DNA of 64,000 bases, from NCBI RefSeq assembly GCF_001540865.1, contig NC_033637.1:1764149-1828148 (forward strand), in the 5' to 3' direction. This document shows positions 35,733 through 47,198 of this stretch, one piece after another (positions within the stretch are counted from its first letter, which is position 1; each line of letters begins with the position of its first letter). Source of the DNA: Ananas comosus (taxonomy: Eukaryota > Streptophyta > Magnoliopsida > Poales > Bromeliaceae). The translations under genes were made by a program, and so were the position numbers. The notes under the pieces were generated by a model. It saw only the letters and a list, made by a program, of their open reading frames with translations. It was not told the DNA's origin and made no database searches.

Positions 35733-38702
35733 TTATAGAGTAGATGTTTTGGAACGTACGATAGGAGGCACTGATATTGCACTTTCTTTTCGAAGCTTTT
35801 TCCATATCATTTTTTCTTTCATATGCTTAAGATATGCGATAATCTAGTCGGTTATACTCAAGATCAGCATTGCTTTTTTATGAAAGAATTAAATATATTT
35901 CTAGACTCTTTTGACTTAAAACTATCTTTTAAGTGTGGTAAAGTTAATTCGTAGCTTCTGCATTCTGTAAAGTTGTGTGTTCAATTTTCCATCATCTCAT
36001 CATATAGTTGAATTTCGTCTCTTGTATAGCGTTATCACATATTGTATTTTTGTATTATATGTATCTCAGGACCTAGTTAGTCAAGTCTTATGGAGCTAAA
36101 TGTCAATTCAAAGTTTGATTTGTACATATTATGAAACATAAACTAGTAGATAAAGTTGGCTCATTTGACATCAATCAAGCTTAATTGACGTAAGATGTTA
36201 TATATACTATGGAAACAATTTGTTCTTTTTTAATTTATCATTTGAGATCAAATCAAGCTCCATAAATTTATGTAGTCAAAGTTCTTAGACCTAACTAGTT
36301 TGGAGAAAAGGGGAAACTTAGTGTTAATAATAATAAACACGAAGGGACCTTTTTGACTCTTGGTGTTTCACAACCCTAGTTTATTTGAATCCTTAATTAT
36401 TATGGGATATTCTAGTAATGGTCAAATTATACAATCTATCAAATATCTCTATCAGGAACTTTTTGAAATGTGTATCTTTAACAGGATTGCGGGCTTTGGC
36501 TGTTTCTTAGTTCTTAAATATTATTGTATGGTTAATAATTTAGATGTAAAAATAAAAAGTTTCTTCAGAAACCAAAATTCTCTATCACGGGATAAGTTTG
36601 TAGTTGTGTTCGTGTTCTTTATCCACTTTAATAATCATACATAGACTTCTTCTTCATAAAGTTAAACCACTACTATTGAAATTATTGCCACATGCACCTA
36701 CTTGGCTAAATTTCTCAAATAGAACTCAAAAAAGTATTGAGTATATAGTTAGGGATCAATCAAAAACTCTAAGCTTTTCTTATAGTGGACGATCAAATTA
36801 AACTTTTCAGCTTTTCGTATAGTATAGTGGACGATCAAAATAAACTTTTCAGCTTTTTGTATAGTATAGTGGACGATCAAAATAAACTTTTTTATTCGTT
36901 CATAAAAGTTCTTAAACTATCAATTTCATAGTTTCCGTGACATGCAGTTCCTAATACAATTTTATAGTATTAGACGAAAAAATAAATTAATTGTATTTTC
37001 CAATCCTTTTGATCTTTCAAAATATAAAAGTAAGTATTTTTAGACATGTAATCTAAAACTAGAACCGTATGCTTTGTAAAAAGTTTGTACAATTGGGAAA
37101 GAGATTTTTATGGATAGAAAAGAAAAATCTACTTCAACCGATGTGCCTTACATAAAGGCAAAGTTTGATTTTTTTTTTCTTTAAGATAATAGTAAAAAAC
37201 ATGGCAGATAAGTCATCTTTACTGTCATTCTTAAGGTAATAGTAAAAAAATATGGAAGATAAGTTATTCTACAAAACCATACATAAGATTTTCACTTTAT
37301 ACGGCTTCTCGTTCAATTCTAATCTTCCAATCATCACTGGCCTAGTCGGTTAACACCTAGTGATGGTAACTGATGAGGGATTGGATTACTTTTGATTTGA
37401 GTGCGAAAATATTAGATTTCTGAAATGCTTAGAATTTTCTAAACAAAAGGGAAAAAAAAAGAAAAGAAAAAAAAAAGAAGAAGATCATGATGAAGAGGCT
37501 GATTGAGATCTTGCATAAGATCTCTAAGATTTTGAGCAATCTCTATCCTCAATGATGTACAGGGACAACCATTACCCACACAATCACTCGCTCTTTCTAA
37601 TAAGACAAGAAAGAAGTTACACTCTAAGCCGAAAGTGCACCCGAGATATATATATATATATACACATGTAGCTATTTTATTTTATTTTTTTTAAATTTTT
37701 TTGGGCAATTTCAATACTTTGACCTTGACTTATACACCTACCCTACTATTTAATACAAAAAAAGTAACACAAGTAATTAATAATCGATCCCCAATGATTG
37801 AAAAAAAGATTTTTAAGGCCTAACGTGTCAAGTTGATTGGCTTGACTCGTAGCCGCGGCGACTAGCTAGTGCAGTGCACGCGGACCTGATCAATTTTTAA
37901 CTCGATGTGGATGGTTGTATCAAATCTTTTTTTTTGAAAAAAAATAGTATTACTATCCGATTTATTTAATAAAAAATAATTAGACTACATAAGTGAGACA
38001 ACAGGGATTCAAAAAAAAAAAAAAAAAACTGCAAACAAGAAGTAAAAAATCTAAACCAAAAATAAAAAATAAAAACTATAGTTTACGAATAATAATACAT
38101 AAACTGACTTCAGCTAGTTCAGTGGTCTTTCCAGAGCATTCTTAAATTAGGAATTTAGCTTAAGGCACGATCTATATTATTTTTCAAATTTTAAAATGTT
38201 ATGTAATTTCACTTAGGGCTCGATCAATTTGTTGACCACGTACAAAACCCATTAATTAGTCGAGTCGTTTGGGTCGGGTGTACTTTGTAATTTTTTTTTT
38301 TTTTTTTTAAACAGTGGGACCAATTTTGACTACTTGCCCAGAGGGTGACTGGTGTGGTTTGTTTGGGAGAACAAACTTCCTACAGTTTCACGCGTGCGCC
38401 GAATTTTTCTACACCATATCTTAAGATGGAATTACTGGAAACTGATAGTTTGGACGCGGATTCCTGATTCAACTCATCTTAGATAAGCAGTAGGACCATT
38501 CCGTGTGGAGAAAAATTCTGTACATAAACTTGTAGACAACTCGCACCCTCATTTGGTATGGAGTACGAACTAATTATTTGTCATGTGAATTAACAGAAGA
38601 GATAACTAAAAAGATAATTTGTGATAACACAGCTAATTAAGTGGTGGGTGTGGGATATGTTATAAATTTCTGACCTATTTTTTGATCTGAGGAGTTTAAG
38701 AT
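35733..38702. other. AT-rich intergenic DNA with a 42-bp tandem repeat
   Basis: At 36781-36890 a 42-bp unit starting TATAGTGGACGATCAAA is repeated about 2.6 times with few changes. The rest is AT-rich with A/T homopolymers (for example 38011-38028). No gene is seen. Confidence 0.5.
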
Positions 38703-38995
38703 TGTTAATATAAAAATATTTAAACACCGTTCTTTATAAGCTTAAATTTTTAGAGTACATTGGTTGTTTCATATATGTCACATGATATCAAATTGATCAG
38801 AAAGTCCTGAGTTCGAATCACGCTAGATTTTTGGTATTATTAATTTCTTCCCATTTAAGTCGAGTCCACGTTTTCAGGCCTACAAAAAGTCTCAAGTTCA
38901 GATGTGAGGGAGAGCGTTAAATATAAAAATATTTAAACACCGTTCTCTGTCACTTTGAACTTTCAGAGTATAACGGTTGTTTCACATATTTCACA
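38703..38995 (+). mobile_element. Miniature LTR retrotransposon (TRIM/SMART type), 293 bp
   Basis: Two direct repeats of about 80 bp, 38703-38782 (TGTTAATATAAAA to TGTCACA) and 38915-38995 (CGTTAAATATAAAA to TTTCACA), flank about 130 bp. Immediately after the first repeat, TGATATCAAATTG resembles the initiator-Met tRNA primer-binding site TGGTATCAGAGC. Just before the second is the purine-rich GTGAGGGAGAG. Flanking 5-mers are aagat and aaaat. Length, binding site, polypurine tract and lack of coding capacity match plant TRIM or SMART elements. The first TG of the second repeat has become CG, so the copy is old. Confidence 0.7.
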
Positions 38996-39209
38996 AAAAT
39001 CTGATGTTTGCGAGAAATTAAGAATTAAGAATGAAGTGAAAAAATAATCTTAACAAAGATCGCATTGGGAAATTTTTTGCAAGAAAAAAATGATGAAAAT
39101 GATATTCTTGATAAATTTTATGCAATCTTGTGAACAAAATCTCACATAAAGAATTTTTAGTTGGTGCAAATGATCCTAAATGGTAGATAAAAGTGCCAGT
39201 AAGTGGATT

Positions 39210-39723
39210 CACTACAATAAAAACGGTGTATAGCGATATTTTTAAATATCGGTACATGTCAAAAAAAAGTACTGCTGGTTAAATTACCAACACTTTTAAA
39301 AAATGTTATGTGGGGTCGCTAGGTATATAGTAACAGTTAAAGAGTGTTAGTATAACCTAAAAAAAGTGCTGCTAATTTACCAACACTTATTTAAGTATTA
39401 GCAACCGCCGGAACTCTAAATCGTTGGTTGCGGTGGCGTTGGAGGAGGAGAGGAAATGGCTCTTCGTATAGAATTTCAGTGGATTGAGTGAAGGAAGAAG
39501 GAGAGACGATAATCGAATTTTCTTTTTTTTTTTTTCTTTTATGTTTGTAATCGGACTGAATGGACTGGGTGGGGTGGGTTGAGTAGAGTAACCTTTTATT
39601 TTTGGTCGGATTGGGCTTTATATTTAGGCATTAGTAGATTTTTTTAAAAGTTTTGACATAAATGAGATACTTATACAAAAGTATTTTAAACATGTGTCCT
39701 TATAATCTAATTTTGTTGTAGTG
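39210..39723. mobile_element. Non-autonomous CACTA-like element, 514 bp, ATT TSD
   Basis: Starts CACTACAATAAAA and ends TTTTGTTGTAGTG. It is flanked by ATT on both sides (39207-39209 and 39724-39726). CACTA termini with 3-bp duplications define the CACTA (En/Spm) superfamily. ACCAACACTT and AGTGTTGGTAA-type subterminal words recur in both orientations near the left end. A short GC-richer stretch at 39405-39510 could be captured host DNA, but I do not recognise it. No transposase. Confidence 0.75.
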
Positions 39724-39774
39724 ATTTTTCTCCCCACATAAAGTGCCAGAATATATTATTTTCACAACCAGCTC

Positions 39775-39775
<1 letters not shown>

Positions 39776-39816
<41 letters not shown>
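39776..39816. repeat. (GA)n microsatellite
   Basis: About twenty GA units. Confidence 0.9.
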
Positions 39817-39818
<2 letters not shown>

Positions 39819-39954
39819 CCTACGTTTTGACATGTAAAATGGCATTAATTTCTTGATGCTAATGATAAATCAAACCAGTACTAATCACTTGGTTTACATT
39901 GCTCCTACAGAATCTACAATTTATTAATTTATTACAATATTTCATGCCAATCAA

Positions 39955-40563
39955 AATTGGTATGGTCCGTCCATGTCTGACGACTTCTTAGCTAAAAGGG
40001 GCTGGCATGGTCAGTCCATGTGTTCTCTTTGCTCGAAGAAAGGCGAAGATCTCGAACACATTCTTTTTTCCTGCCGCTACGTGACGGATGTATGGACTCA
40101 CCTGCTTCATAATATCCCGATCAACCCACAACCGATTGCTTCTTTATCAGGGAATCTGCCTGCTTGATGGAACCAAGCAAGAAGATCTGTGAGTGGGCGG
40201 CACAAGAAGGTGTTCAATCTCTGTTTTGCAACGGCATGTTGGGAACTGTGGAAGGAGCGAAATAGGCGCATCTTCGACCCCGGCTCTACCGGTGCTGACG
40301 AAACTGTACGAACAGTTCTGAGCCTCATCAATCTGTGGCGAGCTGCGTTACAAGCATGACGGTTCTGACTGAGGAGTTTTTGGTTGTTGCCTTCGACTCT
40401 TTTCTTTATCCTTATTTTGTTGTGCTGTACCTTTCTGTACCTTTGTGTTTTGTCCAACTTTGTCACTTCTACGTTCGCTTTATACCAGGGCAATAGCTGC
40501 CTCTGTACTGACGCAGTTGTAACCTTCCACCCTCTTTATAAATAGGGTATATCCCTTATTCCT

Positions 40564-40604
<41 letters not shown>

Positions 40605-40613
40605 AAAAAAAAA
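39955..40613 (+). mobile_element. 5'-truncated LINE with reverse-transcriptase zinc-binding domain
   Basis: 39973-40164 encodes a zf-RVT-like segment with CSLCSKKGEDLEHILFSC, a CxxC...HxxxxxC zinc-ligand pattern found near the end of plant L1 ORF2. An in-frame TGA at 40165-40167 interrupts it, but the same frame continues with a typical C-terminus (CWELWKERNRRIF) to a TGA at 40357-40359. A 3' UTR and an interrupted A tract of about 45 (40566-40613) follow. The 8-mer ccaatcaa at 39947-39954 and 40614-40621 may be the target duplication. This LINE has a different 3' end from the one at 1-300. Confidence 0.75.
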
Positions 40614-40618
40614 CCAAT

Positions 40619-40700
40619 CAATTAGTGACTAAAACATATGAGAGAGAGACTCTCCACTCAATTAGTGACTAAAACATATGAGAGAGAGAGAGAGAGGGAT
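40619..40700. repeat. 40-bp tandem duplication with GA tract
   Basis: A unit starting CAATTAGTGACTAAAACATA is repeated at 40619-40658 and 40659-40698. The second copy runs into an expanded GA tract. Confidence 0.8.
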
Positions 40701-43070
40701 TATGTTCTTAGAAGTGGTCCATGAATGATTCCAAATTGAAGAAAATGCACCCTAACTAATTATTTAAACCCCAAAATTAAGGACCATTCTTTATGAGATT
40801 GTACATTCTCTCCAAAGACCTGGTTCGTTCTCATGCAAACAAAATTAATTCAATTATAATTAATATTCCTCTAATCTCCTCCATTATCATGGTCCCTACA
40901 CCTACACAATTAGAGGCAAAGAACTTTAAATCTATGTTAATTAAGCACTGAAAGGAAGAGAATAAGTTCGAGATGTTCACCGTTCTTCGCTCCCCCACGT
41001 GTCGCGTTAATTTTTTTTTCTTCTAAACCCACCAACATGAATGATTGCTAATAGAGTATTAACCATTATTATCAACTTGTAAAAAGTTGGTCAAAAACAT
41101 GAGAGGTTTAATTTCTCCTCTCTAATGATGTGATTTAGATTCTAAACTTCCCTTTTCCTCAGTGTTTGGAAACATTAAAGTTGGAAGAGTATAAACTAAT
41201 CCTATTTATATTTACAAGTGTGTGGTTACTTACATGTGTGTAGTGGTAATTAAAGCTAGGAAAGGTGAGTGACATTATCTTTAATTAAGTTTCTTACTGT
41301 TGCCTTTTTTTGTAGTAACACTTTTGTTTTCCACCTCTGCGCGGCCGCCGACTAATATAGAGAATAAGAAAAAAGCAAACAATAACAAAAAAGAAAATTC
41401 AAGAACCATTCAATTTGATGTGCTACAATAACCTTAACCATCCATTTATAATCATGATGATGCTTAATATTCTTTCTTAGCAGATAACATTTTTTAAGCC
41501 CTTGGGGAACATGCTAACACTAATTGGGTTAATTAATAATGTAAGTTATTATTATTATTTTTAAAAGGAATGTACATGGTATTGTTTACATGTTTCATTG
41601 AAAGTAATAGGAGTTAATGTAAAAATGAGTATAAATTATAATTGTTAGGGTTGAGCTGACCCACAACAATAATTGAACTCCCTAATTGAACCTCCAATTA
41701 TAAAAATTCGAACCACATTAGTGTATTATTTGTGATACTCGAACTAATTCTTCACATGATGTCTACAATCCATTGAAAATTCTATTATTATGCTCCTTTC
41801 ATACGTTCCAGCATATGACAATAAACATTGAGTCAATTTTAGGTTGCAGTTTGATTGATGCTTTTTTCCTTATTTGGATTCAGGTGAAAAGAAGAACACC
41901 ATCTTACTATAGTAAAAGCCAATGGGTGTATTTGGAGAATTTTTCACATTTAGCCCAAGTAAGCTTGAAACAATTACGGCAAGTAAAAAGAGATAGAGAG
42001 AGAGAAAATGAATTTTCTATCTACGCAATAATGCTCCTCCCTGTTTTCTTATATTTTTCATCTCTTATTACTAGTACTAGTGTACAATAGATCGCGATTG
42101 TTAATCCTCAGTTTAAAAGTTGATAGTTGCTGTAAAATTAGTTGATGAAATAAAGTATAAATGAAATGAAAGTATGGTGCACATGAAGTGAAATGATGAA
42201 CATGCCTAATGCAATTTTCTTCTATGTTTTTGAGAAAAAGGTAGCATTTCTTCTAATGCAAGGTTTCAACACTATTAAATAAACTTACTGCCAAGTGCCA
42301 AAGTGGCTATTGAGAATATTAACGCTCGATTCTTATTTGTAACCAGTATAAAATTACTATTTTCACTCCTTTCAAAAACAAAAGAAGCTATTTTCAGTTG
42401 TATCTACCTAGCAAATAACATACATCTAGAAAATAGTACTCAAAACTCATAGATCAAAATTGCCCGGACGAAGTGGTTTGGGGCAAAACTCGGCCAGACG
42501 AATTAATCTTTTTTTTTTTTAGCTTTCTATCCTAAATTCATTACGGAATACAAAAGCGTCTTCTTCTGCTATCCTTAATTCACTTACTCTCTTCTTACCA
42601 CAAAATTAGAGATGCAAGCGAATTAGGGATACAAGCGAATTCAAATTAGTAGAGCCTCCGATCTGATATGTCTTAAATGAGATAATAAGTGAGGGCCCAA
42701 AATATAGAAAAATAATAATTTGTTTCGAATATCAGAATATGTACCAATATGTAAAAAACAATAAAATAAAAAATAAAAAACTACCAAAAATTTACCCCCA
42801 CCTCAGATATGGGAGCACCGGAGCAGGAAATAGTTTGTATCTCTGGTCGGAATTCGACGGCACGAGAGTGAGTACAGTTGACTACTTTACTGTACATGGA
42901 GGTTGGGGGACTACGTCGGTCGTTGACCTCTCCGTGTACACAACACGGCCCCCCCACTGCTCTACATGATAATTGTGTCACGTTTTCTCCTTCAAATATT
43001 TCCCACATGGATGAATTAATTAATAATTAAACTACTCTTCTTTCCCCACTACACACCCACCACGCCTCTC
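40701..43070. other. Upstream region of the amino acid permease gene
   Basis: No gene is recognised. At about 42885-42945 the words TGTACATGGAGGT and ACCTCTCCGTGTACA can pair as an imperfect hairpin, too short to call a microRNA precursor. Confidence 0.45.
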
Positions 43071-43078
43071 TATATATA
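43071..43078 (+). promoter_or_regulatory. Probable TATA box of the amino acid permease gene
   Basis: TATATATA preceded by CCTCTC and followed by a pyrimidine-rich stretch, about 310 bp before the start codon. The long 5' leader it implies would include the (GA)n tract at 43281-43320. Confidence 0.5.
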
Positions 43079-43278
43079 CACCCTTCACCCCTTTCCCCTC
43101 ATCGCCCATTCCATACCCTTTCCTCTTCGTCTCCTTCTCCCTTGTTTATAATTACTCAGTTGGTGTGTAGGTCGGCTGAGTTTCACACATAAAACTTGAG
43201 CTTTTCCTTCTTTTCCGTACCAAACCTTCCTTTCTCAACCTTTGTCGTTTAATTTCGCCTTCAGCACCGTGTGTGCGC

Positions 43279-43280
<2 letters not shown>

Positions 43281-43320
<40 letters not shown>
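43281..43320. repeat. (GA)n microsatellite in the permease 5' leader
   Basis: About twenty GA units between the probable TATA box and the start codon at 43387. Confidence 0.9.
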
Positions 43321-43322
<2 letters not shown>

Positions 43323-43386
43323 AGAAACAGAGCATACTCTGTAAACACACGCGCGCACTCACACGCACACAAACGCTTCATCTCTC

Positions 43387-45509
43387 ATGGGTTACGAGAA
43401 AAATGGTTACCCTCCAATGGAGGTCTCCCTCGAGCTCGGCAACAATGGCGACTCCAAATTCTACGACGAGGACGGTCGCCCTAAGAGAACAGGTGAGGAG
43501 GAAGCGCGTACCCTTTTGTTCCTGCTCCAACGTGAGATCGTGTGGCTCGAGAAAGATTGGATTTTTATGCAGCAGATGACTCAAAGGTGGGATTTTTTTT
43601 TATCGCAGGGACGGTGTGGACGGCGAGCGCGCACATCATCACCGCGGTGATCGGCTCCGGCGTGCTCTCGCTTGCGTGGGCCATCGCGCAGCTCGGGTGG
43701 GTCGCCGGCCCCGCCGTCATGATCCTGTTCTCCTTCGTGATCTACTACACCTCCTCCCTCCTCGCCGATTGCTACCGCTCCGGCGATCCCTCCACCGGAA
43801 AACGCAACTACACGTACATGGACGCGGTTCATGCCAACCTTGGTTTGTTCTCTTTGTCTCCTGTATTATAAAGATTAGATTTTTTATCACAACTCTTTCG
43901 CTAAAATTATCGACAATTCTCCGCAATTTCGACGACTAGGTGGGCTCAAGGTCAAGCTTTGTGGATTCATCCAGTATGCTAACCTCTTCGGAGTCGCCAT
44001 CGGGTACACGATCGCGGCGTCCATTAGCATGATGTGAGTGCAACGCATCTTGTTTTGATCTTTAGAGCGGGGAATTGGACTTTTATAAGTGTTTGTGCTT
44101 GTGTTAAAACAGGGCGATAAGGAAATCGAACTGTTACCATGAGAAAGGCCACAAGAACCCGTGCCACACCTCTAGCAACCCTTACATGATCCTGTTCGGC
44201 GTCATCGAGATCGTGTTCTCGCAAATTCCCGACTTTGATCAGATATGGTGGCTCTCCATTGTTGCTGCGGTCATGTCCTTCACGTATTCTACCATTGGCC
44301 TCTCCCTCGGCATAGCCCAAGTTATAGGTAGGGCACCACGGAAACAGCTTTGTATTTTGCCTCAGTTTCTTCTACTATGTATCAGATAGTAATATCTGTA
44401 TTTTCATATGCTTTGTACATGTAGTTAACAAAGGAGTTAAGGGTAGCTTAACTGGCGTCAGCATCGGCTCCGTCACACAGACGCAGAAGATCTGGCGCAG
44501 CCTTCAAGCCCTCGGCGACATCGCCTTCGCCTACTCCTACTCCATGATTCTCATAGAGATCCAAGTAAGCTCTCTTTACACCATCATAAACCATCCGTGT
44601 TTGTTCTTCCTTTCATATGTGACAATATTAGCGCAAAAGGGTTTGATATTGAGATATACGCAAGTTCAATATATCTGTTGTGTCCGTAACCACAGTATTC
44701 GTTCTCAGTCCGCTTGCTTATCTGGGTATTGCTATAATCTCACCCCAGGACACAATAAGGGCTCCGCCGCCATCGGAGTCGAAGGTGATGAAGAAGGCGA
44801 CGCTCCTCAGCGTGGCAGTGACCACAGTCTTCTACATGCTGTGCGGATGCATGGGTTACGCCGCCTTTGGCGACAATGCTCCAGGAAACCTCCTTACTGG
44901 CTTTGGCTTCTACAACCCATACTGGCTCCTCGACATCGCCAACGCTGCCATCGTCGTCCACCTTGTCGGCGCCTATCAGGTACATACTCGCAGTATTTCC
45001 CTATTTTTATCAGGGACGCTGAAGTTTTTGTTTCTTTATCAGATTGAATTTATTCTGAACGCTGAACTTGTGACTGTGGCCAGGTCTACTCCCAGCCTCT
45101 CTTCGCCTTTATCGAGAAGTGGGCCGCTCGGACCTGGCCTGACTCGACCCTCATTTCGAAAGAGATTAGGATTCCCCTCGGCCCGACCAAGTCCTACAAT
45201 CTCAACCTCTTCCGACTGGTCTGGCGGTCGGTGTTCGTCGTGTTAACGACGATCATATCGATGCTCCTACCATTCTTCAACGACGTGGTGGGCCTCCTCG
45301 GCGCACTAGGGTTCTGGCCGCTGACCGTCTTCTTTCCGATCGAGATGTACATCATCCAGAAGAAAGTTCCGAAGTGGAGCACGAAGTGGGTGTGCCTCCA
45401 AACGCTCAGCCTCGCATGCCTCGTCATTTCCATCGCCGCGGCCGTCGGCTCCATCGCGGGCGTCGTGTCCGACCTCAAGGTCTACAGGCCGTTCAAATCC
45501 AGCTCGTGA
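43387..45509 (+). CDS. Amino acid permease, AAP family (7 exons)
   Basis: Predicted product is 481 aa, the usual AAP length. AAPs are plasma-membrane proton/amino-acid symporters of the AAAP superfamily that load neutral and acidic amino acids into phloem, xylem parenchyma and seeds. Seen: a soluble N-terminus of about 36 residues ending in GRPKRTG, first membrane region TASAHIITAVIGSGVLSLAW, KRNYTYMDAV, SQIPDFDQIWWLSI, KIWRSLQALGDIAFAYSYS, FYMLCGCMGYAAFGD and NLLTGFGFYNPYWLLDIAN, and near the end LLGALGFWPLTVFFPIEMY. The sequence is closest in memory to the AAP2-AAP5 group, but the paralogue cannot be named safely. Exons: 43387-43492, 43609-43842, 43940-44033, 44113-44327, 44425-44564, 44749-44979, 45084-45509. 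All use GT-AG and keep frame. Exons 2 and 7 are GC-rich, typical of grass-like monocot genes. Confidence 0.93.
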
Positions 45510-46751
45510 AGCCGATAAGATAAATGACTAAAACATAGTTAACGTTACACTAGAATTCTACTTGTTGTAATGTATGTTGTTGTCATTACTATTTTCTTCG
45601 GTGAGCTGTAGAATCTTCATAGAAAGTTAAAGTGTATGAATAAAATTTTAAGGAGTAAGAAGAAGATACGATGATTCCCGACCAAACGATTTGTCTAAAA
45701 ATTCCTCGTAGAAAGTTCCTTCATATTAAAGTAAAGGAATGAGGTGTTAAATAGCGCTTTGTGTGCGGACAACTTATACCGCAATCGTCCCAGTTGTCCT
45801 ATAAACTGCATTTTACTAAGCTTCTTTTTAAAAGTAAGAGTTTAATTAATGAGAAAGGGCATACTATGGTGGCTGCGATGGATGATTTGAATGGAAATGC
45901 TGAGGAAAGTTGGGAGGGGGGAAAGGAGGGGACGTGAAGATTTTGGGTATGAGTTGGCTCTTCTAGGCCACTGCTGTTGCTTTCCAGGGAGAGGAGAGCT
46001 TTTTATAGAGGGTCAAAAAGAAGAGCACAGTGATTGGTTTTTGAAGGTTCTGGGAATCTTAGTACAAAGTGGATCCGTGGGGCTAAAGATAGATCCACTA
46101 TTGACTTGCGACTTGGGAGAGATACCTCACGTCGAGAATATTGGGAAGGGATGTTATTTTACTAGGATTCGTTATAGCTATGCATGTTAAATTACTTGAT
46201 AAGTGACTGCAATTCACTGTCACGTTAGCTCCAATCTGATTAATCATGGCTGAGGATGATACTTATTTTTGTTAAAAGTATAAAAACAAAAGAAAAGAAA
46301 AAAAACCGCACTCGAATCGAAACTCATTACTAAGAGAGATAGAGAGAGAGTTCTATCAAGAATTTCAGAAATCAAAAAGCAAAATCTTCGTATCAGAGCT
46401 GTTGTGTTTCGCATTAAGAAGAACGAAAACTTTGCTTGCTGAATAGAAAATTTGTTTTGAGTATTTGAGCAGTCGAAATTATTAGCACTAAACAATGTCT
46501 TTACTAAACCCTGTGTAAAAATTAATGGGTCGGTCCTAAACTCTATCCAGCTTTATCCTAATCTGAAACTCAATTAGGCACCTGTGACCTGAATCAGGTC
46601 ATGAATCTGACCTGAACACAGAGAAAATACAATTTCCTGCTGTATATATAAATATATATATATATTCATGGCATCTACAATAACCATAACAGAAACCATG
46701 CAGCAGAGCATACAATATTAGACAAAGAAGCAAAAGCAGAGCTTCAATGGA
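45510..46751. other. Permease 3' flank and intergenic DNA
   Basis: Probable 3' UTR to about 45650. The 99-codon frame at 45891-46190 resembles no family I know and has no supporting context. A (TA) stretch lies at about 46645-46665. Confidence 0.5.
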
Positions 46752-47195
46752 TCACAGGTAGACCGGCTCGAAGTTCTTCTCGATCGATCTCTTAACAGCA
46801 TCGACGAGCGCCTGCGTTTTCCGGGAAATCTCCGGCCACTTCGTCTCCGGAGAACGCTTGTAATCCCTTATATCCCTAACAAGCCTCGCAAACTCCGTGA
46901 TCATAAGCGCTTCTTGCGGAAGCTCGGTTGCGACCTCGACCTCTTCGGGCTTCCTAGACCAGCCAATATGCAGCTCTGCGAACCGCGCCCCACGGTTAAA
47001 CTTGAATGAAGCCGAGTTTTCCTCATATGGGATCGCGAGGTCGCGAACATGGAGGGAGCCGGATTTGCCGTGGACGGACAAGTCCATGGTGACGTGGGAG
47101 AGGAAAGAGCAGTGGAAAGAAGCCACGGTTTGATCGTGATCATCATCCCAGTGGAAAGAAGCAGAACAGGCGAGGATGGCATTGGATTCATTGAC
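46752..47195 (-). pseudogene. 5'-truncated Gfo/Idh/MocA-type oxidoreductase
   Basis: The open stretch encodes about 147 residues that match the C-terminal part of plant NAD(P)-binding oxidoreductases such as the At4g09670 type: ACSASFHWDDDHDQTVASFHC, then TMDLSVHGKSGSLHV, IPYEENSASF, LPQEALMITEFARLV, KWPEISRKTQALVDAV and FEPV near the end. The N-terminal Rossmann domain with its GxGxxG motif, about 200 residues, is absent. In the reading direction a TGA at 47196-47198 closes the frame, and only AT-rich, TA-repeat DNA lies upstream. No ATG lies before the homology. I read it as a truncated gene copy. A terminal exon of a gene with distant upstream exons is the alternative, but there is no pyrimidine-rich acceptor. 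Confidence 0.65.
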
Positions 47196-47198
47196 TCA

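Noticed and set aside
42846..42866. GAATTCGACGGCACGAG, similar to a cDNA-library EcoRI adaptor
   Set aside because: It differs from the adaptor GAATTCGGCACGAG by a three-base insertion and sits in continuous genomic context. Chance resemblance is more likely.
42885..42945. Imperfect hairpin TGTACATGGAGGT / ACCTCTCCGTGTACA as a microRNA precursor
   Set aside because: The stem is only about 14 bp with a mismatch, and no miRNA family is recognised.
43387..43650. An 87-codon frame from the permease start reading through the first intron
   Set aside because: Homology to AAPs stops at GRPKRTG, a GT donor lies exactly there, and exon 2 resumes the AAP sequence in phase at 43609.
45891..46190. A 99-codon frame downstream of the permease
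   Set aside because: No family resemblance and no promoter or splicing context. Not supported as a gene.
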